In this document: piece by piece, positions 8,110-16,661 of the stretch
How positions within the stretch are numbered: the first letter of the stretch is position 1
Layout of the letters: each line of letters starts with the position of its first letter
Assembly (NCBI RefSeq): GCF_020400605.1
Contig: NZ_JAINRD010000015.1
Location: 140,332 to 204,331 of the forward strand
Direction of reading: 5' to 3'
Origin: Streptomyces aculeolatus
Lineage (GTDB): Bacteria; Actinomycetota; Actinomycetes; Streptomycetales; Streptomycetaceae
DNA: 64,000 nucleotides
Translations under genes and position numbers: made by a program
The notes under the pieces: model-generated
The model's input: the letters and a program-made list of their open reading frames with translations, nothing else
Told to the model about the DNA's origin: nothing
Database searches by the model: none

Positions 8110-8796
8110 TCAGGTGCTCGACCCCACCGCGCTGCGGCCCGATTCCTGCGGGCCCGGTCCTGTCGCGTACGCCAGTGGGGGTGCGATCGCCTGCACGTCG
8201 GCGCCTTCGCCGACCCACAGGCCGATGAACAGCGCGGCGGTCGCTTCCAGGAGGCCCGCTCGGTCGAGGCCACCGCCGGCCACGGGCCGGCAGCCGGCGT
8301 CCCGCACCAACGCACGCACCTGCGCCAGCGCCGCTTCGTCGTCCCCGCAGACCGGAACGGCCAGCGGCCGCCCGTCGAAGACAGGCGGCGCCATGCGCCA
8401 CACATCCTCGTGACAGAGATTGAACGCCTTGACGACCTGCGCTCCCGGCGCCGCCGCAGCCAACTGCTCGGCGGCAGAACTGCCGCCGAGCGTCAGCAAC
8501 CGGAAGCCCGGCCCGATCGGATTGGAACAATCAATCAGTGCCTTGCCGGCCAGGGCAGCCCGCAGTTCCCGCACCACCTCTGCTCCCGCGCCGAAGGGCA
8601 GCGCGGCCAGCACCACCTCACCGAACTCGGCCGCGGCATCCAGACCGGCAGGCTGAGCACCGTCCCCGATCCGCGCCGCGAGCCGCTCCGCCTTGGTCAC
8701 ATCCCGTCCCCCGATGGCGACGTCGTGGCCGGCTCGCGCCCAGTGGGTGGCAAGCGCGTCCGCCATGTTGCCCGTCCCCAGCACACCGATTCTCAT
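8110..8796 (-). CDS. NADPH-dependent F420 reductase family protein
   Basis: The product is 228 residues from the ATG at 8796, preceded by the strong site GGGAGGG. The N-terminal dinucleotide fold is VLGTGNMADALATHWARAGH (residues 5-24). CSNPIGPGFR, VVKAFNL and the Asp/Ala-rich middle are typical of the F420H2:NADP oxidoreductase family and its related reductases. Conserved VCGDDEAA and GGGLDRAGLLEATAALFIGL segments follow. The gene is divergent from an HxlR regulator 79 bp away, which probably controls it in response to a redox or electrophile signal (inference). Exact cofactor and substrate cannot be read from sequence. Confidence 0.85.
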   Translation of the reverse strand: MRIGVLGTGNMADALATHWARAGHDVAIGGRDVTKAERLAARIGDGAQPAGLDAAAEFGEVVLAALPFGAGAEVVRELRAALAGKALIDCSNPIGPGFRLLTLGGSSAAEQLAAAAPGAQVVKAFNLCHEDVWRMAPPVFDGRPLAVPVCGDDEAALAQVRALVRDAGCRPVAGGGLDRAGLLEATAALFIGLWVGEGADVQAIAPPLAYATGPGPQESGRSAVGSST

Positions 8797-8863
8797 CGCG
8801 CGGTTCCCTCCCAGGACTGCTTCTGCTTCGACCGTCACGACGACGCTATGGGGCTTGTCGGGC

Positions 8864-8873
8864 ACCATTTGGT
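8864..8873. promoter_or_regulatory. candidate HxlR operator between divergent genes
   Basis: ACCA-TT-TGGT is a short perfect dyad ending three bases before the GTG start of the HxlR gene, inside the 79-bp divergent spacer. HxlR/YodB-type regulators bind dyads in such spacers. The dyad is short, so chance is possible. Confidence 0.35.
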
Positions 8874-8875
8874 AC

Positions 8876-9253
8876 GTGACCACCGACGCTCTCCTCGCCG
8901 ACTGCCGCGCCCGCCTGGCCTTCGACCTGCTGTCCAACACCTGGAACGCGGTCGTGCTCTGGGCGCTGCGCGAAGGCCCTCGGCGCCCGGTCGACCTGCG
9001 CGAACAGATCGGGGGTATCAGCTCCAAGGTCCTCACCGAGACACTGCGGCGCCTGCAGTTCAACGGGCTCGTCCACCGCCAGGCACACCCCGGGGCGGCA
9101 CCACCGCGGGTCGACTACCAGCTCACCGCACTCGGCCGTTCCCTGCTGGCCCCCATCGACGCCGTCGGTGCCTGGGCGTTCGAGCACGGAGACGACGTCA
9201 TGGCTGCGCAAGAAGCCCACTGCACCGCCACCCGTGGACCTTCCTCACAGTGA
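8876..9253 (+). CDS. HxlR family transcriptional regulator
   Basis: The product is 125 residues from the GTG at 8876 (VTTDALLADCRARLAFDLL). The winged helix covers most of the protein: LSNTWNAVVLWALREGPRRP, then SSKVLTETLRRLQFNGLVHR as recognition helix and wing entry, then VDYQLTALGRSL. Residue 9 is a cysteine near the N-terminus, in the region where redox-sensing YodB/HypR proteins hold theirs. Divergently arranged with the F420-reductase-like gene. Probably represses that gene and itself. Confidence 0.88.
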   Translation: MTTDALLADCRARLAFDLLSNTWNAVVLWALREGPRRPVDLREQIGGISSKVLTETLRRLQFNGLVHRQAHPGAAPPRVDYQLTALGRSLLAPIDAVGAWAFEHGDDVMAAQEAHCTATRGPSSQ

Positions 9254-9417
9254 CCGCAGGCGTCGCCAGCAGCTGAGTGCAACGGTGGAACCCGGTCTCA
9301 TCGCCCGAGTGGATCTACTTCACCCCGCCGAAAACAGAGGAGGCGTGAACCGGCCCCGGCCATGCACCGGTTCGGCAGATGTCGCCGACGACCGGTGTCC
9401 TGCGCCAGGGGCGCACG

Positions 9418-10248
9418 TCACGCGTCACGGCGCGCCAGTGCCACTCCCGCGGCGGCCAGGCTTGCGATGACGTAGCCGGCGAAGACCAGGCAGGCCGGAA
9501 GCGGGTCGAGGAGGTCGGGCTGATTCTGGACCGTCAACATGGCCTTGCCCGTGGTCGCGGGCAGATAGGGCGTCACCTCGTCGGCGAGCGAGGCCGGCAG
9601 CAGGCCGGCCAGCGAGTCGAGCAGGAAGACCGCGAAGCACACCGTGGTGACGGCCAGCGCCGTGCTGCGCATGAGCACGGCCAGGGCGACGCCGATCAGG
9701 CCGATGCCGGCGAGGTAGGCGGGGGTGGCCGCCAGGGCGCGCAGCACACCCGCGTCGGAGAGCGACGGGGCGACGCCGTGACCGTCCAGCAGCGGTACGG
9801 AGCCGAGGAAGGAGACCGCCACGGAGATCGCGCTCACGGTGGCCACGACCGCGCCGAAGACCAGGGCCTTCCCCCAGAGCAGGGGCAGGCGCGTGGGCAC
9901 GGCGGCGAGGCTGGCACGGATCATGCCGGTGGCGTACTCGGTGGACATGAAGAGCACCCCCAGCGCTCCGGTGAGCAGTTGGGCGAAGAACACGCCGCCC
10001 AGGACGGCCCCGACCGGGGTGGTGGGGACGAACGGCGCGTCGTCGATTTCGGTGCCCGCCGCGAACGTCTTGGCCATGGCGGAGGAGGAGAGCGGGCCCA
10101 GGGCCATGAGCAGCACTGCCGTCGCGGCCAGGCCGACGGTCAGGGCACGGACCGAGCGGAGCTTGATCCACTCGGAGTGCAGCACCCGGGGCAGGGTGAC
10201 GCCGCGGCGTCGGGTCTCCGCGCCGCCATCGGTCGTGAGTACGGTCAT
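9418..10248 (-). CDS. ABC-2 type transporter permease
   Basis: The product is 276 residues from the ATG at 10248. It starts with the soluble leader LHSEWIKLRSVRALT typical of ABC-2 permeases and has six hydrophobic segments (about residues 38-58, 85-105, 125-150, 162-182, 188-210 and 248-270). It partners the ATPase whose stop overlaps its start (ATGA). Together they form an exporter controlled by the adjacent two-component system. Substrate unknown; BcrA/drug-resistance-type transporters have this layout. Confidence 0.85.
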   Translation of the reverse strand: MTVLTTDGGAETRRRGVTLPRVLHSEWIKLRSVRALTVGLAATAVLLMALGPLSSSAMAKTFAAGTEIDDAPFVPTTPVGAVLGGVFFAQLLTGALGVLFMSTEYATGMIRASLAAVPTRLPLLWGKALVFGAVVATVSAISVAVSFLGSVPLLDGHGVAPSLSDAGVLRALAATPAYLAGIGLIGVALAVLMRSTALAVTTVCFAVFLLDSLAGLLPASLADEVTPYLPATTGKAMLTVQNQPDLLDPLPACLVFAGYVIASLAAAGVALARRDA

Positions 10249-11171
10249 CAGGCCGCCCTCCCGGCGGGTTCCGGCGCGCGGTACTCCACCGCGTCGCGGG
10301 TCAGTTCCATGAACGCCTCCTCCAGTGATGCCTGTGAGGTGGTGAGCTGGTGGACGGGGATCTGGTGCGCGGCGGCGAGGTCGCCTATCCGCTCGGCTGC
10401 GACGCCTTCGACCGAGAGTTCGTTCCGCCCGGCGGTGGTGACGGTGACGTCGGGGCCGAGGAGCAGCTTTTCCAGCCGGTCGGCCTGCGGGGTGCGTACC
10501 GACACCCGGCGTCCGGACAGGGTGCCGGTGAAATCCTCGGCCGGCAGGTCGGCCAGCAGCCGGCCGCGGCCGATGACGATGACGTGCTCGGCGATCTCGG
10601 CCATCTCCCGCATCAGATGCGAGGAGACGAAGACGGTGCGGCCTTCTCCCGCGAGCCGGTTCAGCAGGTCGCGGATCCACAGGATGCCCTCCGGGTCCAG
10701 CCCGTTGACCGGCTCGTCGAGCACGACGGTCCCCGGATCGCCGAGCAGCGCCGCGGCGATGCCCAGGCGCTGCGCCATGCCGAGGGAGAAGCTGCCTGCC
10801 CGGCGCCGGGCCACGTCGGTCAGCCCGGCCAGGTCGAGCACCTGAGAGACACGTCGCCTGCCGATGCCGTTCGTGGCCGCCAGCGCGTGCAGGTGATCGA
10901 ACGCCGACCGGCCCGGGTGCCCGGCCCCGGCTTCCAGCAGTGCCCCGATCTCCCGCAGCGGGGCCGGGTGCTCGCTGGGGGCGCGTCCGCCTACCCGCAC
11001 GGTGCCGGCGGTCGGGGCGGCCAGGCCGAGGATGACGCGCATGGTGGTGGACTTCCCGGAGCCGTTGGGGCCCAGGAAGCCGGTGACGATCCCGGGCCGG
11101 ACGCTGAAGGACAGCCGGTCCACGGCGGCGGTGGACCCGTAGCGTTTGGTGAGTTCGGTGACTTCAATCAT
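10248..11171 (-). CDS. ABC transporter ATP-binding protein (DrrA/BcrA type)
   Basis: The product is 307 residues from the ATG at 11171 (MIEVTELTKRYGS). Walker A is GPNGSGKST (about residues 33-41), the signature is SFSLGMAQR, and Walker B is TVVLDEPVNGLDPEG. The C-terminal 100 residues, ending TSQASLEEAFMELT, form the extension usual in exporter ATPases. It overlaps the permease. The histidine kinase and response regulator immediately upstream on the same strand suggest stress-induced export. Confidence 0.92.
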   Translation of the reverse strand: MIEVTELTKRYGSTAAVDRLSFSVRPGIVTGFLGPNGSGKSTTMRVILGLAAPTAGTVRVGGRAPSEHPAPLREIGALLEAGAGHPGRSAFDHLHALAATNGIGRRRVSQVLDLAGLTDVARRRAGSFSLGMAQRLGIAAALLGDPGTVVLDEPVNGLDPEGILWIRDLLNRLAGEGRTVFVSSHLMREMAEIAEHVIVIGRGRLLADLPAEDFTGTLSGRRVSVRTPQADRLEKLLLGPDVTVTTAGRNELSVEGVAAERIGDLAAAHQIPVHQLTTSQASLEEAFMELTRDAVEYRAPEPAGRAA

Positions 11172-11257
11172 GGGAGCCACGGTGCCGGGCGGCGGATGTC
11201 GCCGGCGTCCCCTCACCGGGGTCAGTCGGGCCTGCCCCGCGGGTGGTACGGGCAGGC

Positions 11258-11926
11258 TCAGCCCGAGGCCGTCACCAGGCCGGTCTGGAACGCGATGACC
11301 ACGACCTGCGCCCGGTCCCGTGCCCCCAGCTTGGCCATGGACCGCTTGAGGTGCGTCTTGACCGTGGACTCGGCGAGGAAGAGCCGCTCGGCGATCTCGT
11401 CGTTGCTCATCCCCGTGGCCACCAGCGCGACGATCTCCCGCTCCCGCTGGGTCAGCACCTTCAGCAACTCCGGGACCGCACCGTCCGTACGGTCTGGCCG
11501 GGCCAGGAACCGGGTGATCAGGCCGCGGGTCGCCGTAGGAGACAGCAGCGCGTCACCCCGTGCCACCAGCCGGATCGCGTCGGCGAGTTCACGCGGCCCG
11601 ACGCCCTTGCCCAGGAAGCCGCTGGCCCCGGCGCGCAGCGCCCGCAGCACGTACTCGTCCACTTCGAAGGTTGTCAGCACCAGCACCCGGACCCCGGCAA
11701 GACCGTCGTCCGCGACGATCCGGCGGGTGGCCTCAAGACCGTCCAGCTCCGGCATCCGGATGTCCATCACCACCACGTCGGGGCGGGTGCTGCGGGCCAG
11801 TTCCACCGCCTCGACGCCGTTCGCCGCCTCACCGACCACCTCGAGGTCATCGGCCGCGTCGATGAGGGAACTGACCCCCGCGCGAATCAGCGTCTGGTCG
11901 TCGGCGAGCACGACACGGACCGTCAT
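11258..11926 (-). CDS. NarL/LuxR family response regulator
   Basis: The 222-residue product has a receiver domain with acidic pocket D9/D10, phospho-acceptor D55 (VVVMDIRMPELDG) and the conserved Lys in GFLGKG near residue 105. The C-terminal LuxR helix-turn-helix is LTQREREIVALVATGMSNDE and then LAESTVKTHLKRSMAKL. The gene starts inside the kinase stop (ATGA overlap), so the pair is translated together. It lies 86 bp before the exporter ATPase and is its likely activator. Confidence 0.95.
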   Translation of the reverse strand: MTVRVVLADDQTLIRAGVSSLIDAADDLEVVGEAANGVEAVELARSTRPDVVVMDIRMPELDGLEATRRIVADDGLAGVRVLVLTTFEVDEYVLRALRAGASGFLGKGVGPRELADAIRLVARGDALLSPTATRGLITRFLARPDRTDGAVPELLKVLTQREREIVALVATGMSNDEIAERLFLAESTVKTHLKRSMAKLGARDRAQVVVIAFQTGLVTASG

Positions 11927-13110
11927 CCGCCGCTCTCCTCTCCGCCCGTCGGCAGCCGGGCCAGCACCCCGAATTCTGCGCCGCCGCGCGGCCCGGCGTG
12001 CAGCGTGCCGCCGACGGCGGCGACCCGCTCGGCCATGCCGGCCAGCCCGTAGCCAGAAGGGCTGTCCGCGCTCCCACCTGGGCCGTTCACCCTACCGGGA
12101 GGCCGTGCAGCCCGGTTCTGTACGTCGATGCACAGCTCGTCCGGACGGTACGACAACCGCAGCCGTACGACGCCATGGCGGCTGCCGTGCTTGCCCGCGT
12201 TCGTCAATGACTCCTGGATCACGCGGTACGCCGACAGACCGACGGCCGGCGGCAGCTCCCGGGGTTCGCCGGACACACTCGACTCCACCCGCATCCCGGC
12301 CGTCCTCGCGTCGGCCACCAGCCGCTCCAGGTCCGCCAGCCCGGCCGGTGGCCGCACGGGCTCCTCGCCGGCATCACGGCCGTCGGGGTCACGGAGCACC
12401 CCGAGCACCGCCGTCAGCTCGCCCAGCACGGTGCGTGCGGCGTGCTGGACGTGCTCCAGCGCCTCCTCCGCCTGCTCGGGCCGCGACCGCAGATGCAGCG
12501 AGGCGACTCCCGCCTGCACGTTGATCACCGCGATGTGGTGCCCCACCGAGTCGTGCAGTTCACGCGCGATGTGCAGCCGCTGCTCCGCCGCCTGCCGCCG
12601 TTCCCGTTCCCGCCGCGCCACCTCCACGGCCCGTCTGCCGCGCACGCCGTTGCCACCGGCGAGAGCCGCCGCCAGCACGGCGATGAGCAGCAGCGGCCCC
12701 TCGGCGCTGTTCGCGCCGACTGCCGCCTCGGCGAGCGGAACCCCCGCCGACAACCCCACGACCGCCGCCGTGCCCGACCGCAGCACGGTCCGCCGCCCGC
12801 TCACGACGCCGACCCGGTAGCCGGTGAGCCCCACCGCGACCAGCCCCGGCTCCGCCATCCGGAGCGCCGTCACCAGTACGCCGGCGCCGCACGCCAGCGC
12901 CAGCGCGGCACTCGGCAACCGACGCCACAACCCCACGCCGGCGGCGGCCAGCAGCGCCGCGACGGGCACGACCGGGCTCCGCGCCTCGTCCAGTCCCCGG
13001 CCCAGCACACCGGCGCCCATCAGCAACCCCAGCGCGGCGTCGGCAACCCACCCCGGCACACGCCGCCCCACCCGCGCCCACCTGCCCACCCGCGCCTCCA
13101 CCCGGTTCAC
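11923..13110 (-). CDS. sensor histidine kinase (HisKA_3)
   Basis: The 395-residue product has an N-terminal region with about four to five hydrophobic segments (residues 25-155), a coiled linker (VEVARRERERRQAAEQ), and the HisKA_3 phospho-acceptor motif IARELHDSVGHH with His186. The HATPase domain shows YRVIQESLTNAGKHG and GYGLAGMAERV. No large extracellular sensor is present, so it resembles the intramembrane-sensing kinases (LiaS/BceS-like in logic) that monitor envelope damage or the transporter itself. Cognate to the overlapping response regulator. Confidence 0.93.
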   Translation of the reverse strand: MNRVEARVGRWARVGRRVPGWVADAALGLLMGAGVLGRGLDEARSPVVPVAALLAAAGVGLWRRLPSAALALACGAGVLVTALRMAEPGLVAVGLTGYRVGVVSGRRTVLRSGTAAVVGLSAGVPLAEAAVGANSAEGPLLLIAVLAAALAGGNGVRGRRAVEVARRERERRQAAEQRLHIARELHDSVGHHIAVINVQAGVASLHLRSRPEQAEEALEHVQHAARTVLGELTAVLGVLRDPDGRDAGEEPVRPPAGLADLERLVADARTAGMRVESSVSGEPRELPPAVGLSAYRVIQESLTNAGKHGSRHGVVRLRLSYRPDELCIDVQNRAARPPGRVNGPGGSADSPSGYGLAGMAERVAAVGGTLHAGPRGGAEFGVLARLPTGGEESGG

Positions 13111-13224
13111 GCTTCCACGCTAGGAAGCAACCCCAGGCAGCACGTCCCCCCACAGAGGGAGCCGGAACGTACCACCACAGGAGCAGCGATCTGTCGGGCG
13201 GCGCCTACAGGTACCCGCATTCGG

Positions 13225-13345
13225 CCCACCTAAGGGCTTGCAGATCATCAGCACGTCGAAGGCCGCGATGTAGACCATCAGGCGCCAGCGCGGCCCGGGG
13301 GCGTCGGCCAGGGCGTCCACCTGGGCGGCGGTGGCGATCGGCCGC
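13225..13345 (-). pseudogene. tyrosine integrase fragment
   Basis: About 40 codons on the reverse strand read ERPIATAAQVDALADAPG, then RWRLMVYIAAFDVL. This is the segment linking the core-binding and catalytic domains in actinobacterial phage-type integrases, which typically read ATPAQVxALADAMPxRYRxMVxLAA. Coding similarity stops on both sides and no catalytic Arg/His/Tyr remain. It is the only integrase trace between the att-like sites. Confidence 0.55.
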
Positions 13346-13587
13346 TCAGTGGCCGACTCCTTGCCCGCTCTTGCCGATCTTGATGGTGAGTTTCTTGGCG
13401 GTCTCGAGGACCGCGGTGCCTCTGGCCTTGATCGCGACGGCGAAGGTGAGCATGTCGTCGTCCACCACCTTCGGGCGGCGCGGCGCCGGGCGCCAACGCT
13501 TGACCGCAGCGGACAGCTCCAGCCCCATGCGCGGACCGCAGAAGAGGACGGTCCAGTCGTCGCCTCAGTGTCCGTCGCGGACCACCG
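13346..13587 (-). other. decayed spacer between integrase and PhzF fragments
   Basis: A 60-codon frame (13346-13528, reverse) with alternating Lys/Val-rich sequence (KARGTAVLETAKKLTIKIG) is present. I cannot relate it to a family. No start signal is evident. Possibly a remnant of the same mobile segment as the integrase fragment. Confidence 0.3.
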
Positions 13588-13854
13588 CTACCCCGCCGAC
13601 CCGGGTCGTGATGCCCGCCGGCCCGCGTCGGGCCGAAGCGAGCACGCTGGCCGGCCGAACCGGACCGGCCAGCCACCGTCCGGCGCCGGCCCCGGGCCGA
13701 GGAACGCCGCGTGCGAGGTGCCGGCCGCAGCAGCGACCGCACGCCGGTCCGCGTCCGTCGCCACCGGGTCGTCGTCGGTGACGGCCGTGGGGCTACCGCC
13801 CCGGCCGTCGCGCCGCACACACGCATCAACCACCGTGACATCCGGCCAGGACAT
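13588..13854 (-). pseudogene. PhzF-like protein, N-terminal fragment
   Basis: The first 55 residues (WPDVTVVDACVRRDGRGGSP, then DADRRAVAAAAGTSHAAFLG) resemble the N-terminus of PhzF-family isomerases/epimerases, which run to about 280 residues. After residue 65 the sequence degenerates to Arg/Pro-rich low complexity and stops. The start lies three bases after the DUF1330 stop, so the two once formed an operon. The missing remainder means loss of function. Confidence 0.6.
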
Positions 13855-13857
13855 CGG

Positions 13858-14151
13858 TCAGTCGATGCCTTCGACGATGCGGAAGTCCCGCTCGGCGCCG
13901 TCGGAGAGGGCGACCAGCGCCTCCTGGTAGGCCGCACTCTCGCGCGCCGCGACGGCCTGCTCGAAGCTGTCGAACTCGACCAGGACGGTGCGCTCGGCGA
14001 TTCCGGCGTCATGCGCCACGACCCGACCGCCGCGGACGAGGGTCCGACCGCCCGCGGGCTCGACGGCCAAGCGGGCAAGTTTGTTGTAAGCAGCCAGCTT
14101 CTCAGGATCTGAAATGGTGCGGTAGACGCTGACCCAGTAGCCCTTGGGCAC
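13858..14151 (-). CDS. DUF1330 family protein
   Basis: The 97-residue protein is a single dimeric alpha/beta-barrel fold. GYWVSVYRTISDPEKLAAYN opens the domain, GGRTLVRGGRVVAHDAG and RTVLVEFDSFEQAVAARES follow, and a Tyr-containing helix (YQEALVAL) closes it. DUF1330 proteins have no agreed reaction. It is preceded by GGAGG-like sequence and is divergent from an HxlR regulator across a 209-bp spacer with two dyads. A truncated PhzF-like gene follows directly. Confidence 0.9.
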   Translation of the reverse strand: MPKGYWVSVYRTISDPEKLAAYNKLARLAVEPAGGRTLVRGGRVVAHDAGIAERTVLVEFDSFEQAVAARESAAYQEALVALSDGAERDFRIVEGID

Positions 14152-14296
14152 GGAACCTCCAGTGTGGGAATGAGAGCGTCTGACTTACGGGTTGGTCTCG
14201 GACGAGCGCCGGGCGGGAGCGAGGCTTGTCAGCGTCGTGATCGCCATGGCACCGATGCCGACCAGCGGCGCGGTGGTGCAGGGCCCAGTCGAGTCT

Positions 14297-14313
14297 GTTT
14301 CGAAATCAGAAAC
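14297..14313. promoter_or_regulatory. candidate HxlR operator, distal copy
   Basis: GTTTC-(7)-GAAAC dyad, 35 bp upstream of a closely similar dyad. Both use the same GTTTC half-site. Confidence 0.5.
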
Positions 14314-14331
14314 GCTTGGATGGATGCTAGT

Positions 14332-14348
14332 GTTTCGAATAACGAAAC
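14332..14348. promoter_or_regulatory. candidate HxlR operator, proximal copy
   Basis: GTTTCG-AATAA-CGAAAC is a perfect 6-bp inverted repeat with a five-base spacer, ending 12 bases before the HxlR ATG and abutting its AAGGAGG site. Two repeats in register 35 bp apart suggest cooperative binding and tight autorepression. Confidence 0.6.
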
Positions 14349-14360
14349 GCAAGGAGGGTC

Positions 14361-14714
14361 ATGCCGGCACCACGCCCAGGAACACCGGTTCGGGGTTCGA
14401 CGACCGGCCGTCCGCTCATGGCCGCGCTGGACCTGTTCGGCCGTCGGTGGGCGCTGCGCATCCTCTGGGAACTGCGTGCGGGTCCGCTCGGTGCCCGCGC
14501 GCTGCTGGCACGGTGCGAAGGGCTGTCATCCAGCGTCCTCTACGAGCGGCTCCGCGAACTCGCATCGAGCGGGATCATCGCGCCATCGGCCGATGGCTAC
14601 GAGCTGACTCGGCTGGGGACAGCGCTCCGTGACGCCCTACGTCCGCTCGACGAATGGGCGATCGCCTGGGCGCAGGAGCAGGAACACAACGATCAGGAGC
14701 CCACGGAGACGTGA
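14361..14714 (+). CDS. HxlR family transcriptional regulator
   Basis: The 117-residue protein begins at the ATG following AAGGAGG. The winged helix reads AALDLFGRRWALRILWEL, then GARALLARCEGLSSSVLYER, then LRELASSGIIAPSADGYELT. One cysteine in the DNA-binding half (LARCEGLS) could sense oxidants, though HxlR redox cysteines usually lie nearer the N-terminus. Two GTTTC/GAAAC dyads lie just upstream. Likely controls itself and the divergent DUF1330 gene. Confidence 0.9.
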   Translation: MPAPRPGTPVRGSTTGRPLMAALDLFGRRWALRILWELRAGPLGARALLARCEGLSSSVLYERLRELASSGIIAPSADGYELTRLGTALRDALRPLDEWAIAWAQEQEHNDQEPTET

Positions 14715-14819
14715 AGGTCACGTCCGGCCACGTGGAGCGGAGATGTGACGGCCGCCGACTCGGGACACGGGCTCACGCGGCCTGCGAGAAACCTCGGTCG
14801 CCGGCCCGTCGCCGCGCAG

Positions 14820-15309
14820 ATGCGTGAAGTCGGCATCCAGGCAAGGGTCGCCCTGGGCGTGGTGCCGACCCTGGTCCTGGGCCTCGGGAGGGCCGGCTCC
14901 GCGCAGCCGTCCGCCGCCGCCCCGGTGCCCGCAGCACCGTCGCAGTCCACGGAGGTGGAGATCACCGAGCAGCAGGCGGATGCGGCCAAGGAGTCCGCCG
15001 GCTCCGACGGGGACGTCTCCAGGAACAACGTCCTGGTCGAGCACGCGGACGGCGTGATGGATTGGATCGCACAACGACCTCCTCACCGAGGACGACGACC
15101 TCACCTTCAACCGCGACATCGCGTCCACCAGGCAGCACGGCGACGTCCAACTGACCACGCGGTCGGTCCGGGCACACGGCCGGGACTGGACGCCGTGGAT
15201 CATCGGGGGCGGCGCCGCCGGGACGGCACTCGCCGGTGGCGTGTTGTTCCTCGTATGGCGTGGCCGCCGGGCTGCAGCCGAGTGGACCTTGACTGCTGAG
15301 CATCGGTAA
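14820..15309 (+). pseudogene. secreted or single-pass membrane protein, frameshifted
   Basis: A frame from the ATG at 14820 starts with a signal-like segment (ARVALGVVPTLVLGLG, then AGSAQP), an Ala/Pro linker and an acidic region (TEVEITEQQADAAKESAGSD), and runs to about 15065. The continuation NDLLTEDDDLTFNRDIAST, then WIIGGGAAGTALAGGVLFLV and an Arg-rich tail, lies in another frame and ends at 15309. The joined product would be a signal peptide, a stalk and a C-terminal membrane anchor. One base change near 15065-15075 breaks it. Family not recognised. Confidence 0.45.
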
Positions 15310-15341
15310 CGCTTCCCCTCGCGAGTACCCGACGAGCGAGG

Positions 15342-15662
15342 GGCACCACCGCCTGGCGCCGCCGCACAACGCTCTGGGGACTACCGATCGCCGACGGCGC
15401 GCCGGACGACGCGGCCGACACCCCGCTGCGGTTCCCCGGGCAGTACGCGGACTCCGAGACCGGCTGGCACTACAACGTCTTCCGGCACTACGACCACCGG
15501 CCACCAGCGGCGGACGGCGGCTTCCCGGGCGAGCAGTTCATGAACGCCGATCTGCTGAAGGACGAGTTCGACCTCAAACAGATGAAGAAAGTGGCCGGCA
15601 CCCCTGAAGAGATGCTCGAAAAGCTCGACATCGGTCGGGGCGACCGGCCGAAGGGACGCTGA
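15342..15662 (+). pseudogene. Rhs repeat protein C-terminal tip
   Basis: The frame has no upstream start and a stop at 15297 in the same frame. It reads TTLWGLPIADGAPDDAADTP, then LRFPGQYADSETGWHYNVFR and HYD. This is the Rhs-associated core motif that precedes the variable toxin domain in Rhs/YD-repeat polymorphic toxins. About 55 residues follow (GEQFMNADLLKDEFDLKQMK and on), replacing the expected YDPxxGRYxTPDP consensus, so part of the core and most of the toxin are deleted. What remains is only the last piece of a toxin next to its presumed immunity gene. Confidence 0.75.
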
Positions 15663-15663
15663 C

Positions 15664-16188
15664 GTGATCATCATCCCGAAGCTGCTGGCCGAGTTGCTCG
15701 GCGAGGCCGACGAGGACCAGTTACGGCGACTCGCGCCGGACTTCGCCGAGCACGCTCTCGACACGTACCGGTCGGCCATGCGCGAGCCGTTGTACGAGGC
15801 GAGCGCGGAGTTGCTCCGTGCCGTCCGGGAGGGAGTCGACACCGGGCGGGCGGGGGAGCGGATGGAGACGGCGCGGCGGTCCTTCTTCGCCGTGCGGACG
15901 GACGAGGACGACAGCGGACCGGGCGGGTCGGTGAGCTGGACGGCTTTTCGGGCCTTCGACGTGGGTTCACCCAGGCTGCGGCGGCCCGTGGGGGTGATCC
16001 GGCACGACAAGCAGGTTGCCGACATCGCCGCCCGGGCACAGGAGGCCGCCGGGCAGTGGGATGCCGCCGGTGACCCGCGGAGTGCGCAGGCCGCGCGGGT
16101 GGCTCGGTGGGAGGAGGCGCGTTGGCAGATTGCACGGGTGGTCGCCACCGCACCGAACCCCAACGACGTGGCCAACGGCGGCAGGTGA
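15664..16188 (+). CDS. putative immunity protein of the Rhs remnant
   Basis: The 174-residue product starts at a GTG two bases after the Rhs stop, with GGGACG upstream. It is soluble, helical and charged (ELLGEADEDQLRRLAPDFAE; ARAQEAAGQWDAAGDPRSAQ), with no signal peptide. Position directly after an Rhs tip is the standard place for a cognate immunity gene; that is the only basis for the call. The toxin is truncated while this gene is intact, as seen for orphan immunity genes kept for protection against neighbours. Family not recognised. Confidence 0.55.
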   Translation: MIIIPKLLAELLGEADEDQLRRLAPDFAEHALDTYRSAMREPLYEASAELLRAVREGVDTGRAGERMETARRSFFAVRTDEDDSGPGGSVSWTAFRAFDVGSPRLRRPVGVIRHDKQVADIAARAQEAAGQWDAAGDPRSAQAARVARWEEARWQIARVVATAPNPNDVANGGR

Positions 16189-16565
16189 GTGCCGGGACCA
16201 ACTCCCCCGAGCGAGTTGCTTACTGGGGTAGTCCCACCGTTGCCCGATTGCTGTCGCGTGACGTGCTCAAACGCCCGCCCGTGCCAGATGCGTGCCCGTC
16301 AGGGGGGTCATCCACGGCCGCCGACGGTCACCAGGGAGCATGCCAAGAACAGCCGGGAGGGTCACGTTCTCGCCGGTCGGCGGCTCGGGTGCCGTAGAGG
16401 GCCGAAGACGACTCAATAGGCGGGCCGAGGCTCTGGGCAACGCGCAACGCGCAACGCAACGCCGTGGCGCTCAGGCCGTGCGGGAACTCCAGTGCCGCGC
16501 GAACAGCTCTTTCCAGGTCCGTGGGGCCGCAGGCGACCCGTAGGATGCGGCCGTCCGCAGAACTA
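16189..16565. other. intergenic stretch with att-type box
   Basis: No convincing gene. CGTGCCAGATGCGTGCC at 16280-16296 matches the right-hand box of att2 with one change. No tRNA-derived core accompanies it. A short reverse frame (16328-16579) reads into the 36-bp repeat and is unlikely to be expressed. Confidence 0.45.
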
Positions 16566-16601
16566 TGAAGCTGCGCCATCTTGAAGTAGCTGGTCAGGGT
16601 G
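16566..16601. repeat. 36-bp direct repeat, copy A
   Basis: Begins TGAAGCTGCGCCATC and ends TGGTCAGGGTG. It matches 17871-17906 at 34 of 36 positions in the same orientation. It lies just beyond the 3' side of the transposase fragment, where an IS terminus is expected. Confidence 0.7.
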
Positions 16602-16661
16602 CTGGTGTCATGTCGTTTCGGGGTGCTCGTGCTGGTCGTGGCCGGTTGTCTGCCGGGTAGA

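Noticed and set aside
8026..9276. Long forward frame across the F420-reductase-like gene
   Set aside because: Antisense shadow with Arg/Pro-rich composition and no family features.
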